NCBI GenBank assembly: GCA_045626925.1
Contig: JAZUQZ010000024.1
Coordinates: 1 to 54,971, forward strand
DNA: 54,971 nt
Direction: 5' to 3'
From: Aphodoplasma sp045626925
GTDB lineage: Bacteria > Bacillota > Clostridia > UBA1381 > UMGS1253
Every line of letters begins with the position of its first letter. Positions within the stretch are counted from its first letter, which is position 1. This document shows positions 24,218 to 33,796 of the stretch, in pieces. Under the pieces are notes generated by a model. The model made no database searches, was not told the DNA's origin, and worked only from the letters and a program-made list of their open reading frames with translations. The position numbers were made by a program, and so were the translations under genes.

Positions 24218-25933
24218 ATGTCAAACAAACGCTGGAACTACATCAACAAAGCAGACGACAAGCCTTTTGCAAACGAACTTTGCAAAAAGCTTGACATACA
24301 CCCAATAATTGCCACCGTTCTTGTTAACAGAGAAATAAAAAGCGAAGAAAGTGCATTGCTTTTTCTTGGCAAATCAATGAGCTCGGTTCGCCACCCCTTT
24401 GAACTAAAGGACACTCAAAAAGCAGCAACACGCATCAAAAATGCAATTGAGGCAAAAGAAAAGATTGTAATTTATGGTGATTACGATGTCGACGGAATAA
24501 CAGCAACTGCTATTTTGTATAAATTTTTGTCAGAGCAAGGTGCAGATGTATCCTTTTATATCCCAAATCGTTCTGATGAAGGCTATGGAATAAATATGCT
24601 CGCATTGCAGCAAATTAAAAACAGTGGTGCATCACTTCTCATAACGGTTGATTGTGGGATTACTGCCGTTGGCGAGGTTGAATTTGCAAAAACGCTTGGT
24701 GTCGATGTCATTGTAACAGACCACCACACCTGTAAAGACGAGCTGCCAAAGGCATATGCGCTTATAAACCCAAAACAACCGGAATGCACATATAAATTCA
24801 AAGACCTTGCAGGTGTTGGCGTTGCGTTCAAACTTGTGCTTGCGCTGGCACTTGAAATGGGATATAGCGCGCGCGAATATTTTGACAAATACATCGACCT
24901 TGTTACAGTCGGGACAATAGCCGATGTTGTATCCCTTACAGATGAAAACAGGGTTTTTGTTGCAAACGGAATGAAAACTATCCAGAACACAAAAAATATA
25001 GGTCTGCAAGCTCTTTTTGAAACTGCAGGTTTTGGCGAAAAAGCAATCAGCACAGGCACAATAAGCTTTGCAATAGCGCCGCGCATAAATGCCGCCGGCA
25101 GAGTCGGCAGTGCAAATCTTGCAGTTGAACTTTTAGTGACGCCCTCTATCGAGCGTGCTCGCGAAATTGCTCTTATACTTGAAGAAGAAAACAAATTGCG
25201 CCAGCAAACTGAAACAGAGATTTTAAAAGATGCACTCGACATGATTGAAAACATGGAAAATGCGGACAAAAAGAAAGTCTTTGTGCTTGCAAAAGAAGAT
25301 TGGCATCATGGCGTAATAGGTATCGTTGCGTCGCGTATAGTTGACAAATTTTATAAGCCGACAATACTCATTTCTCTAAAGGACAATCTCGGCAAAGGCT
25401 CTGGAAGAAGTGTAAAAGGCTTCAACCTTTTTAATGCTTTAAATAGCTGTAGCGATATCTTATTAAAATATGGCGGACACGAGCTTGCAGCGGGTCTTGG
25501 TCTTAATTATTCCGATATAGATGAGTTTGATAAACAAATAAACAAATACGCCGCTGATGTGCTTGATGGAGTCGAGCTTGTACCGTATATCTCAATCGAT
25601 GCCGAGCTTGATACATATGATATTACAATCAAAGCGGCACAAGCAATATCAGCTCTTGAGCCTTTTGGAATGGGTAACCCACAGCCTGTGTTTTCGCTCT
25701 GCTCCTGCTCACTTGTTTTAGCAAGGACGCTCACAGACGGCAAGCATTGTAAGCTTGTAGTATCAAAAAACGGCAAAAACTTTGAATTCATCGGTTTTGG
25801 TATGGGTTCGCTTACAGAGCATTTTGTTGTCGGCGACAAGCTCGATATAGCATTTACCATGGGTATAAATGTTTATCGTGGAGAGACTAATTTGCAACTT
25901 TTGATAAAAGACGCACGCGCAAGCGTTCGTTAA
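24218..25933 (+). CDS. recJ: Single-strand 5'-3' exonuclease RecJ
   Basis: RecJ, 571 residues, degrades single-stranded DNA 5' to 3' in recombination and mismatch repair. DHH phosphoesterase motifs are DYDVDG (88-93), DCGI (145-148) and DHH (168-170); the DHHA1 domain carries GKGSGRSVKGFNLF and GGHELAAGL, and an OB-like domain follows. The ATG follows TTTAGGAGA. It is the first gene of a four-gene plus-strand operon (recJ, rel, MBL hydrolase, hemZ). Confidence 0.96.
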   Translation: MSNKRWNYINKADDKPFANELCKKLDIHPIIATVLVNREIKSEESALLFLGKSMSSVRHPFELKDTQKAATRIKNAIEAKEKIVIYGDYDVDGITATAILYKFLSEQGADVSFYIPNRSDEGYGINMLALQQIKNSGASLLITVDCGITAVGEVEFAKTLGVDVIVTDHHTCKDELPKAYALINPKQPECTYKFKDLAGVGVAFKLVLALALEMGYSAREYFDKYIDLVTVGTIADVVSLTDENRVFVANGMKTIQNTKNIGLQALFETAGFGEKAISTGTISFAIAPRINAAGRVGSANLAVELLVTPSIERAREIALILEEENKLRQQTETEILKDALDMIENMENADKKKVFVLAKEDWHHGVIGIVASRIVDKFYKPTILISLKDNLGKGSGRSVKGFNLFNALNSCSDILLKYGGHELAAGLGLNYSDIDEFDKQINKYAADVLDGVELVPYISIDAELDTYDITIKAAQAISALEPFGMGNPQPVFSLCSCSLVLARTLTDGKHCKLVVSKNGKNFEFIGFGMGSLTEHFVVGDKLDIAFTMGINVYRGETNLQLLIKDARASVR

Positions 25934-25967
25934 AAACATATTTGCATATAATAAAAGGGGTGATTTT

Positions 25968-28160
25968 ATGGAAATATTGTTTCAAAAAATTATAGATAAT
26001 ATAAAAAAATATAATGAGCGTGCAGATATAGACAGTATTACGCGCGCATATAATTTTGCAAAAAAAGCTCATGAAGGACAATTTCGCCAATCAGGCGAGG
26101 AATATATCTTTCATCCGCTTTCAGTAGCATATATTATGACAGAGCTCGAAATGGATACTCCATCCGTTATTGCAGCAATCTTGCATGATGTTGTAGAGGA
26201 TACAGATGTCGCTTATGAAGATGTGGCAACCGAATTTGGAGAAGATATTGCCCTGCTCGTTGACGGTGTCACAAAAATCGGTAAAATTCAATACACAAGC
26301 CAAGAAGAACAACAAATTGAAAATCTGCGCAAAATGTTTCTTGCTATGGCAAAGGATATCCGAGTTATACTTATAAAGCTTGCTGACAGGCTGCATAATA
26401 TTAGAACCTTAAAAAGCATGATTCCCGACAAACAACGCAAAATAGCACGCGAAACTATGGAGGTTTATGCCCCACTTGCACACAGACTTGGTATGTCAAA
26501 TATAAAAGGCGAGCTCGAAGATTTATCGCTTAAATATCTTGACCCGATAGCATATCACGAAATTGCTGAAAGCATCAATCAAAAAAAGCTTGAACGCGAG
26601 AAATATATAGATTCTATAATTGAAGAGCTTACACAAAAGCTTGCAAAGCTTGAAATAAAAGGCCAAATCAACGGCCGTGCAAAGCATTTTTACAGTATAT
26701 ACAGAAAAATGTACGCACAAAACAAAACAATCGATGAAATATACGATTTGTTTGCTGTTCGTGTTATTGTGGATTCTGTAAGCGATTGCTATGCCGTGCT
26801 TGGTATGGTGCACGAGCTATACAAGCCTATTCCTATGCGATTTAAAGACTATATTGCGATGCCAAAACCAAATATGTACCAGTCACTTCATACAACAGTA
26901 ATCGGCCCATTTGGTCAGCCGCTCGAAATCCAAATCCGCACATGGGAAATGCACACAGTCGCCGAAAAAGGTATCGCAGCACATTGGCGATATAAAGAAG
27001 GCATAACAACAGATTCTGAATCAGATACAAAGCTTGCATGGGTTCGTCAACTGCTTGAAATGCAAAAGGAAACAATGGACGAAGATGACTTTATGCGCAC
27101 GCTTAAAATCGATTTGTTCGCTGATGAGGTGTTTGTATTTACCCCAAAAGGCGATGTTATAAATCTGCCCGCAGGTGCAACGCCGATTGACTTTGCATTT
27201 GCAATCCACTCCGCAATTGGATGTAAAATGATGGGGGCAAAAGTTAATTCAAAAATTGTTCCTATAGACCATCCGCTCAAAAACGGAGATATAGTCGAGG
27301 TGCTTACCTCAACATCAGTATATGGTCCAAGTCGTGATTGGCTCAAAATTGTCAAAACATCACAAGCTCGGAACAAAATCAATCAATGGTTTAAAAAAGA
27401 GCGTCGCGACGAAAATATTGTGCGTGGCAAAGAGCTTATTGAAAAAGAACTTCGTCGTCACAGCTTGTCACATGCCCAGCTTTTCCGCGACGAATGGATA
27501 GATCCGATTTTAAAGCGTTACACGCTTAATACGCTTGATGATTTGTATGCATCCGTCGGTTATGGCGGACTTACGGCACAAAAGGTTATAATTCGTCTGC
27601 GCGACGAATATGTGAAGGTTGCAAAGCTTGAGAAAAATGACCCACTATCCGCATACACGGACGACGGCGGATACAGCGGCCCAAAACAGTCGAAATCATC
27701 ATCAAACGGCATTATAGTACATGGCATCGACAACTGTCTTGTCCGTTTGTCAAAATGCTGTACCCCAGTACCGGGTGACGATATAATCGGATTTATAACG
27801 CGTGGGCGCGGCGTTTCTGTTCACAGACGCGACTGTCCGAATATTTCGCCACAATCGCTTAATGAAGAGGACCTTGATCGTTTTATCGGCGTATCATGGG
27901 AAACAACAAAAACAGTCGGGGAATACCTTGGTGAAATTCAGATTGAGGCAGATGACAGAACAGGCCTTTTGGCAGATGTTACGATGCTTATTACAGAGGC
28001 AAAAGTGCCAATCCGCTCCTTTAATGCACGAACTGTTAAAGGCAATGTTGCAATCGTTACTATTACGCTCGAAATTACAAATACAAGTCAACTCGAGCTT
28101 GTTATAAGAAAATTGCGCGGTCTTAAGGGCGTATACGAGGTTGTGCGTTGCACGCAATAA
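25968..28160 (+). CDS. rel: Bifunctional (p)ppGpp synthetase/hydrolase
   Basis: Long RSH protein of 730 residues controlling the stringent response. The hydrolase domain has HP (49-50), HD (73-74) with EDTD, and RLHNIR near 141. The synthetase domain has GRAKHFYSIYRKM from 236 and the RFKD motif (291-294), the RxKD version seen in bifunctional enzymes rather than the ExDD of RelA. TGS (about 395-455) and a C-terminal ACT domain follow. GGGGTG precedes the ATG; the gap to recJ is 34 bases. Both catalytic halves look intact. Confidence 0.97.
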   Translation: MEILFQKIIDNIKKYNERADIDSITRAYNFAKKAHEGQFRQSGEEYIFHPLSVAYIMTELEMDTPSVIAAILHDVVEDTDVAYEDVATEFGEDIALLVDGVTKIGKIQYTSQEEQQIENLRKMFLAMAKDIRVILIKLADRLHNIRTLKSMIPDKQRKIARETMEVYAPLAHRLGMSNIKGELEDLSLKYLDPIAYHEIAESINQKKLEREKYIDSIIEELTQKLAKLEIKGQINGRAKHFYSIYRKMYAQNKTIDEIYDLFAVRVIVDSVSDCYAVLGMVHELYKPIPMRFKDYIAMPKPNMYQSLHTTVIGPFGQPLEIQIRTWEMHTVAEKGIAAHWRYKEGITTDSESDTKLAWVRQLLEMQKETMDEDDFMRTLKIDLFADEVFVFTPKGDVINLPAGATPIDFAFAIHSAIGCKMMGAKVNSKIVPIDHPLKNGDIVEVLTSTSVYGPSRDWLKIVKTSQARNKINQWFKKERRDENIVRGKELIEKELRRHSLSHAQLFRDEWIDPILKRYTLNTLDDLYASVGYGGLTAQKVIIRLRDEYVKVAKLEKNDPLSAYTDDGGYSGPKQSKSSSNGIIVHGIDNCLVRLSKCCTPVPGDDIIGFITRGRGVSVHRRDCPNISPQSLNEEDLDRFIGVSWETTKTVGEYLGEIQIEADDRTGLLADVTMLITEAKVPIRSFNARTVKGNVAIVTITLEITNTSQLELVIRKLRGLKGVYEVVRCTQ

Positions 28161-28186
28161 AATAATAATTTGGAGAAGTGATTATT

Positions 28187-28828
28187 ATGTTTTTCAAAAT
28201 GCTTTCACTTGGAAATATGGACAACAACTGCTATATATTAGGCGACGAAAAATCAAAGCATGCACTCATCATTGATGCTCCTGCCGAAGCGGGCGCTGTA
28301 CTTGATGTGCTTGAGGAAGAAGGATTTAAACTAAAATTTGTACTTCTGACCCACTCGCACTATGACCACATAGGCGCACTTGATGAAATATGCGACTATA
28401 CGGGTGCAGAAGTTATGCTTCATGCATTTGAACAGGACGCATTAAATGACCCTACGGTAAACCTTGCTCTTTATGCAGATGCGCCATCGCCATCAACTGC
28501 AGTATCAAAAACTATTGTAGACGGTGACATAATCACGCTCGGCGATATTGAAATCAAGGTATTGTATACGCCCGGACACACCGTTGGAAGCGTTTGTTAT
28601 TATACTGATGGCATGCTTTTCTCCGGCGATACGCTATTTTTAAAAGATGTTGGAAGATGCGATTTGCCAGGCGGAGATTATAAAATTATAAAGCAGTCTA
28701 TAAAAAAACAGCTCTACTGTCTGCCTGATGAAACCGATGTGTATCCAGGACACGGAAGGGCAACTACAATAGGCTATGAAAAGTCGCACAACAATTATAT
28801 ACAGCAGGATTGGGAATATGAATATTAA
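28187..28828 (+). CDS. MBL-fold metal hydrolase (glyoxalase II-like)
   Basis: A 213-residue metallo-beta-lactamase-fold protein. The metal motif is THSHYDH (55-61), with further ligands in PGHTVGSVCYY, FSGDTLF and the terminal PGHG. This small form is common in Clostridia in the rel-hemZ neighbourhood and is often called hydroxyacylglutathione hydrolase; its true substrate is not known. ATG 28187 is preferred because GGAG lies 11 bases upstream, while GTG 28178 is 2 bases from it. Its end overlaps hemZ by 11 bases. Confidence 0.9.
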   Translation: MFFKMLSLGNMDNNCYILGDEKSKHALIIDAPAEAGAVLDVLEEEGFKLKFVLLTHSHYDHIGALDEICDYTGAEVMLHAFEQDALNDPTVNLALYADAPSPSTAVSKTIVDGDIITLGDIEIKVLYTPGHTVGSVCYYTDGMLFSGDTLFLKDVGRCDLPGGDYKIIKQSIKKQLYCLPDETDVYPGHGRATTIGYEKSHNNYIQQDWEYEY

Positions 28829-30272
28829 AACAATCGGACATGAGCTTGAGCATAATGTATGGCTTGTTGCATCACTGTTTTTTTCAGACGATGAAAATGT
28901 TGAAATCATATCGTGTGCCAAGCACGAAAATGCTCTCATAACATCTGAGACCACAATAGAATATGACGGCAAAATCTATTACGGCTCGCACACATTTGAA
29001 TGTGACGAAAACGAGAATATTCACACAATAAACAGGATTATGTCTGCGGTATGTGCTATGTCGTTTTATATGGCAGCACAAAAAGTGCGTCCGAAAAGAT
29101 TGCCATGGGGCATTATGACAGGAATACGCCCTGCCAAGCTAATACGCCAGCTATTGTGTGATGGTCTGAACGACAAAAACATAGAGGATTATATTTCGCG
29201 CCTATATGGGACGAGCGAGCAAAAGCTTTCACTTGCTCTTGAAGTAGCAAAAAACGAGCTTGTACTTATGCAAAAAAACGGTAAAAACGATATAGGCCTT
29301 TATGTAGGCATCCCCTTTTGCCCTTCGCGTTGCCTTTACTGCTCGTTTGTATCAACCGATTTGAGACATACTCAAAAATATGTAAGTGACTACCTTGCAT
29401 GTCTTTTGCGCGAAATAGAATACAGCGCGTCACTTGTACACTCAGCGGGCAAACAGGTAAAAAGCATATATATTGGTGGTGGCACACCGACTTCATTGTC
29501 TTCAGGCGAGCTTGATACACTGCTTTATACATTGTCTAAAAACTTTGATACAAATGGTCTATACGAATACTGTGTCGAGGCAGGACGCCCTGATACAATT
29601 ACGCTCGAAAAGCTTAAAGTATTAAAATTATATGGCGTTACTCGCATAAGCATAAACCCACAAACAATGCACGAACGCACGCTACACCTTATAGGCCGTG
29701 ACCATAGCACAAATGATATCAAAACGGCATTTTCGCTTGCAAGAAATGTAGGCTTCGACACCATAAATGCCGACCTTATCGCAGGTTTACCGGGAGAAAA
29801 CGAAAAGGACTTTTTGTATACATTAAATGAAATCGACAAATTTTCTCCGGAAAATATAACTGTTCATACGATGTCTATAAAGCGTGGTAGCGCACTTCAT
29901 CAGCGTTTGGCAAGCTATGACCTTACTGACCCGACAATCGTTTATAACATGCTTGATATATCACGCAATTTTATGAAAACAACAAATCGCATACCATATT
30001 ATCTGTATCGTCAAAAAAATATGCTTGGCAATCTTGAAAATGTAGGTTATAGCGTAAAAGGGCACGAAAGCATATATAATATAAACATAATGGAAGAGGT
30101 GCAGAGCATTCTTGCGCTTGGGTGTGGCGGCTCATCAAAGGCGGTGTCGTCTGATGGAGAAAAAATTGAGCGTGTATTTAATTTTAAGGCACCGATTGAA
30201 TATATAGAGCGCTTTGATGAAATACTTACAAAAAAAGATGAGTTTTTCAGACTCGAAAACGAGATAAAATAA
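28818..30272 (+). CDS. hemZ: Radical SAM coproporphyrinogen dehydrogenase HemZ
   Basis: A 484-residue radical SAM enzyme of the HemN/HemZ group, oxygen-independent oxidation in heme synthesis. An N-terminal HemZ-specific part of about 150 residues precedes the cluster motif CPSRCLYC (Cys168, 172, 175), GGGTPTSLS and the HemN C-terminal domain. ATG 28818 follows AGGA by 8 bases and aligns with the family start (MNIKTIGHELEHNV); a start at 28776 would overlap the upstream gene more deeply. Radical SAM proteins of this branch can have other roles, so the exact substrate is inferred. Confidence 0.88.
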   Translation: MNIKTIGHELEHNVWLVASLFFSDDENVEIISCAKHENALITSETTIEYDGKIYYGSHTFECDENENIHTINRIMSAVCAMSFYMAAQKVRPKRLPWGIMTGIRPAKLIRQLLCDGLNDKNIEDYISRLYGTSEQKLSLALEVAKNELVLMQKNGKNDIGLYVGIPFCPSRCLYCSFVSTDLRHTQKYVSDYLACLLREIEYSASLVHSAGKQVKSIYIGGGTPTSLSSGELDTLLYTLSKNFDTNGLYEYCVEAGRPDTITLEKLKVLKLYGVTRISINPQTMHERTLHLIGRDHSTNDIKTAFSLARNVGFDTINADLIAGLPGENEKDFLYTLNEIDKFSPENITVHTMSIKRGSALHQRLASYDLTDPTIVYNMLDISRNFMKTTNRIPYYLYRQKNMLGNLENVGYSVKGHESIYNINIMEEVQSILALGCGGSSKAVSSDGEKIERVFNFKAPIEYIERFDEILTKKDEFFRLENEIK

Positions 30273-30303
30273 AAAACGAACGGAGGTTTTTCCGTTCGTT
30301 TTT
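30271..30303. terminator. Bidirectional terminator hemZ/rex
   Basis: AAAAACGAACGGA paired with its complement around GGTTTT, with A and T runs at both sides, ends hemZ on the plus strand and rex on the minus strand. The stem reaches the rex stop codon. Confidence 0.93.
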
Positions 30304-30947
30304 CATTCGTTCTTCTTTTTATTATCTCTAATCTGATACGACAGTGTCATCAAGCTATCAGAAAGATGTACATTCTCAACGCTCACATCATCAGGCACCT
30401 TCAAATCCATATAAGAGAAATTTAATAGTCCCTTTATTCCACACTCTACCATAGCATCTGCAACCTCAGCAGTAGCCACTCTCGGCACAGCAAGTATGCC
30501 GATATCTGCCGGATTTTTTTCTAGAAAGCTACGCATATTTTTAATGTCATATATCATAACGCCATTTACACTTTTGCCGATTTTTTCTTTGCTTGAATCA
30601 AAAATCGCAATAAGCTTAAACCCGCGCTTTTCAAAGCCACTATGATTTGCAAGCGCTTGGCCAAGATTGCCCGCTCCTGCTATGATGGTCTTGTGTCCAT
30701 CGTGAAGACCAAGTATCATTCCTATTTCGTAATATAAATCCTCGACATTATAGCCATACCCCTGCTGGCCAAAGCCGCCAAAACAATTTAAATCCTGGCG
30801 TATTTGTGATGCGGTAACATTCATTCTTTCGCTCAATTCTTTAGATGAAACTCTTCTGATATCCTGTTTTAAAAGCTCTTCAAGATATCTATAATAACGC
30901 GGTAAACGGCGTATTACAAACGGAGATATTTTTCTTTCATTATTCAT
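30303..30947 (-). CDS. rex: Redox-sensing repressor Rex
   Basis: NADH/NAD+-responsive repressor, 214 residues. The N-terminal winged helix (RLPRYYRYLEELLKQDIRRV, then VTASQIRQDLNCFGGFGQQG) precedes the Rossmann domain with GAGNLGQA (91-98). In Clostridia Rex controls fermentation and energy genes. It stands alone on the minus strand with its own promoter. No obvious palindromic Rex operator was found in the window. Confidence 0.96.
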   Translation of the reverse strand: MNNERKISPFVIRRLPRYYRYLEELLKQDIRRVSSKELSERMNVTASQIRQDLNCFGGFGQQGYGYNVEDLYYEIGMILGLHDGHKTIIAGAGNLGQALANHSGFEKRGFKLIAIFDSSKEKIGKSVNGVMIYDIKNMRSFLEKNPADIGILAVPRVATAEVADAMVECGIKGLLNFSYMDLKVPDDVSVENVHLSDSLMTLSYQIRDNKKKNE

Positions 30948-30987
30948 CTTTATTTGCTACCCCCTTTGCCACAATAAGATAGTAAAA

Positions 30988-31016
30988 GTATATCATATTC
31001 GCTCTTATAAATCAAC
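30988..31016 (-). promoter_or_regulatory. rex promoter
   Basis: TTGATT, 17 bases, TATACT on the minus strand, about 40 bases before the rex start. Confidence 0.75.
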
Positions 31017-31059
31017 TTTTATTTGATTATTTTTTAGTTTTTCCAATTGTCTATGCCAC

Positions 31060-31088
31060 TTGACAAATTATAAAACGAAGCATATAAT
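31060..31088 (+). promoter_or_regulatory. Promoter of the TtcA-like gene
   Basis: TTGACA, 17 bases, TATAAT, a full consensus sigma-A promoter 34 bases before the gene start and divergent from the rex promoter. Confidence 0.9.
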
Positions 31089-31122
31089 CATAATTACTAA
31101 CCTTTAAGGAGTCATTCATCTT

Positions 31123-31944
31123 ATGGAAGTATATAAACAAATTGAACAAAGTATTATAAAGCGCTATCGAAAGACTATATGGAGTCGTTTTACAAAAGCA
31201 CTTAAAGAATATCATCTCATAAACGAAGGCGATAAAATCGCAGTTTGTATATCAGGGGGCAAGGACTCTATGTTGCTTGCAAAATGCATACAAGAGCTCC
31301 AGCGCCACAGCAAGATTTCATTTGAAGCTGAATATATCGTTATGGACCCCGGTTATAATGAAAAAAACAGACTCAAAATCGAGGAAAACGCCCGACTTAT
31401 GAATCTGCCGATTAAAATTTTTCAAACAGATATATTTAATATTGTGTCAGAGGTTGAGCAATCGCCTTGTTATCTTTGTGCAAGGATGAGACGCGGATTT
31501 TTGTATGCCCACGCGCAAAAGCTTGGGTGTAACAAGATAGCACTCGGGCATCATTTTGACGATGTGATTGAAACTATTCTTATGAGTATACTATATGGTG
31601 GCGAAATAAAATCTATGATGCCAAAGCTTCATAGTAATAACTTTGAAAATATGCAGCTTATTCGCCCACTATATTATGTAAAAGAAAAGGATATAAAAGC
31701 TTGGGCATCATATAACAACCTTGAATTTATCAGATGTGCATGTCGCTTTACTGAAAATATTGCCAACGGCGATACAGACTCAAAACGCTTTGAAACAAAA
31801 AATCTTATAGCAAGTCTAAAAAAAACAAATCCAAATGTAGAATATAACATTTTCAAAAGCGTATACAATGTAAATCTTGATACAATGATTGGATATAAAA
31901 CAGATGATGTGCGCCACAATTTTATGGATGATTATATTGATTAA
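31123..31944 (+). CDS. ttcA: PP-loop tRNA thiolation protein (TtcA-like)
   Basis: A 273-residue ATP pyrophosphatase of the TtcA group, which thiolates C32 of tRNA using an iron-sulfur cluster. The PP-loop is SGGKDS (44-49); the cluster cysteines are CYLC (Cys116, Cys119) plus Cys205 or Cys207 in RCACRF; GHHFDDVIET (142-151) is the second family motif. TtcA is well characterised in Proteobacteria; Clostridial members are placed here by similarity. It is monocistronic with a consensus promoter and a shared terminator. Confidence 0.82.
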   Translation: MEVYKQIEQSIIKRYRKTIWSRFTKALKEYHLINEGDKIAVCISGGKDSMLLAKCIQELQRHSKISFEAEYIVMDPGYNEKNRLKIEENARLMNLPIKIFQTDIFNIVSEVEQSPCYLCARMRRGFLYAHAQKLGCNKIALGHHFDDVIETILMSILYGGEIKSMMPKLHSNNFENMQLIRPLYYVKEKDIKAWASYNNLEFIRCACRFTENIANGDTDSKRFETKNLIASLKKTNPNVEYNIFKSVYNVNLDTMIGYKTDDVRHNFMDDYID

Positions 31945-31952
31945 AATGCAAA

Positions 31953-31984
31953 AACGGGCAGAAATTTCTGCCCGTTAACTTTTT
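31953..31984. terminator. Bidirectional terminator ttcA/dapB
   Basis: A 12-bp perfect stem AACGGGCAGAAA/TTTCTGCCCGTT. The T run is good on the minus strand (after dapB) and fair on the plus strand. Confidence 0.88.
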
Positions 31985-32007
31985 ATGCATTTGTTTTTAT
32001 TATATAA

Positions 32008-32766
32008 TCACAAGCTCGAAACTAAATCAGTCATATTATACATACCGGCTTTTTTATTGTAAATAAAATGTGCCGCACGCACCGCACCTACTGCAAAAAC
32101 CTCTTTTGATGATGCGTGATGTGCAATCTCAATAACCTCATCCGTACCGGCAAATATAATCTCATGGTCCCCCACAATTGTACCGCCACGCACACTATGA
32201 AGCCCAATTTCCGTATTGCTTCTCTTTTTTCGTTGCGAATGTCTGTCATATACATATGCAGGTGTCTGAGTCAATACAGACGAAAGCTCATCCGCTATTG
32301 CAAGCGCAGTCCCGCTTGGTGCATCAATTTTTTGTCTATGATGTCTTTCAACGATTTCAATATCAAAATCACCCTCAAGAAGCTTTGCCGCGCGCTTTGC
32401 AAGATCTATTATAAGATTTACCCCAAGGCTCATATTCGCCGAGAAAAATATTGCAATCTCTTTTGCTGCTTCGTTTATGAACTCTTTATGGTTTTCTCCA
32501 AGGCCTGTCGTCGCAATTACTGCAGGCATTTTGTTTTTGCGCGCATATTTTAAAATCGACTCAAGACACATCGGATGCGAAAAATCCACTATAACATCTG
32601 CTTGTTCATTTATATCAAAAATGTCACTATATACCGGATAATCGTTTGCAACAGAATCGTTAATATCAACGCCAGCAACGATACAAGCATCATCCATATC
32701 GCTTACAAGCCTTGTAATTACCTGACCCATTTTTCCATTTGCACCGGCAAGTATAATCTTTAACAT
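32008..32766 (-). CDS. dapB: 4-hydroxy-tetrahydrodipicolinate reductase
   Basis: NAD(P)H-dependent reductase of the diaminopimelate/lysine pathway, 252 residues. The nucleotide site is GANGKMG (8-14), and the substrate/catalytic segment HHRQKIDAPSGT is at 142-153. It is the third gene of asd-dapA-dapB, so three consecutive steps from aspartyl phosphate are made together under the lysine riboswitch. Diaminopimelate also feeds peptidoglycan and dipicolinate for spores. Confidence 0.97.
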   Translation of the reverse strand: MLKIILAGANGKMGQVITRLVSDMDDACIVAGVDINDSVANDYPVYSDIFDINEQADVIVDFSHPMCLESILKYARKNKMPAVIATTGLGENHKEFINEAAKEIAIFFSANMSLGVNLIIDLAKRAAKLLEGDFDIEIVERHHRQKIDAPSGTALAIADELSSVLTQTPAYVYDRHSQRKKRSNTEIGLHSVRGGTIVGDHEIIFAGTDEVIEIAHHASSKEVFAVGAVRAAHFIYNKKAGMYNMTDLVSSL

Positions 32767-32820
32767 ATTCCCCCAACTCCATTATTCTTTTGTTTTACAA
32801 TCGCAAAAGTAATGCGTCTG

Positions 32821-33708
32821 TTATTTCACACTAAGCCCATACTCTTCAAGTGACTTTTTAACAGCTTCTGCGTTTTTGTCTTCAAGGTCACAAAGTGGCA
32901 TACGAAGCGGTCCAACATCATAACCAAGCATATTCATCGCATTTTTAATTGGAACCGGATTTACCTCTATAAATAGCTTATCAATCAAATCAAGTGCGCA
33001 AAGCTGCATTTGGGCAGCCTTTTTGACATCGCCTTTAAAATAAAACTCACACATATCGTGCATATCCCTTGGGATGATGTTTGCTGCGACAGAAATCACG
33101 CCCACACCACCAACAGAAAGTGCAGGTATTACCATATCATCGTTGCCGGAATAAATCGCAAGCTCGCCCACTCTTGCTGCAACATGTGAAAGATATGCAA
33201 TATCTCCACTTGCCTCTTTTATTGCAACAATATTGTCAATTTTTGCAAGCTTTTCAAGCGTCTCAATAGAAAATGACAACTTTGTTCTTCCGGGCACATT
33301 GTATAGTATAATTGGAATACTCACACTCTTTGCAATCGCCTCATAATGAAAATAAAGCCCCTTTTGAGTCGTCTTATTATAATATGGTGTAACTATCAAA
33401 AGTCCGTCGCATCCAAGTCTTTCAGCATCTTGTGCAAGCTTGATTGCATATGAAGTATCATTCGAGCCCGTACCTGCAATTACAGGTATGCGTCCGGCCG
33501 TCTTTTTTACTGTATATTCAATCGCACCAATATGCTCTTCATCGGACATTGTTGATGCCTCGCCCGTTGTGCCGCAAATTATTATTGCATCTGTTTTATT
33601 TTCAATATGAAACTCTATCAACTCGCCAAGCTTGTCATAATTTACACCATTTTCTGTAAACGGTGTAACAAGCGCAACGCCCGAGCCCGTAAATATAGGC
33701 TTTTTCAT
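32821..33708 (-). CDS. dapA: 4-hydroxy-tetrahydrodipicolinate synthase
   Basis: Condenses pyruvate and aspartate semialdehyde, the first committed step to diaminopimelate. The 295 residues carry GTTGEASTM (46-54), Tyr136, and Lys164 in AIKEASGD, which forms the Schiff base with pyruvate. ATG 33708 lies 8 bases after GGAGG; a reading from 33777 would run through this site and is rejected. It is 88 bases downstream of asd. Confidence 0.97.
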   Translation of the reverse strand: MKKPIFTGSGVALVTPFTENGVNYDKLGELIEFHIENKTDAIIICGTTGEASTMSDEEHIGAIEYTVKKTAGRIPVIAGTGSNDTSYAIKLAQDAERLGCDGLLIVTPYYNKTTQKGLYFHYEAIAKSVSIPIILYNVPGRTKLSFSIETLEKLAKIDNIVAIKEASGDIAYLSHVAARVGELAIYSGNDDMVIPALSVGGVGVISVAANIIPRDMHDMCEFYFKGDVKKAAQMQLCALDLIDKLFIEVNPVPIKNAMNMLGYDVGPLRMPLCDLEDKNAEAVKKSLEEYGLSVK

Positions 33709-33796
33709 ACTCTTTTCCTCCTCCATTTTCATATATCGTGCAAAATTTGCATCTGATACACAATATATGCATTCCATAGCTTTTGTTTACATCTTA

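Noticed and set aside
24583..25269. 228-residue minus-strand frame over recJ
   Set aside because: It is an antisense frame of a well-supported gene, without ribosome site or family match.
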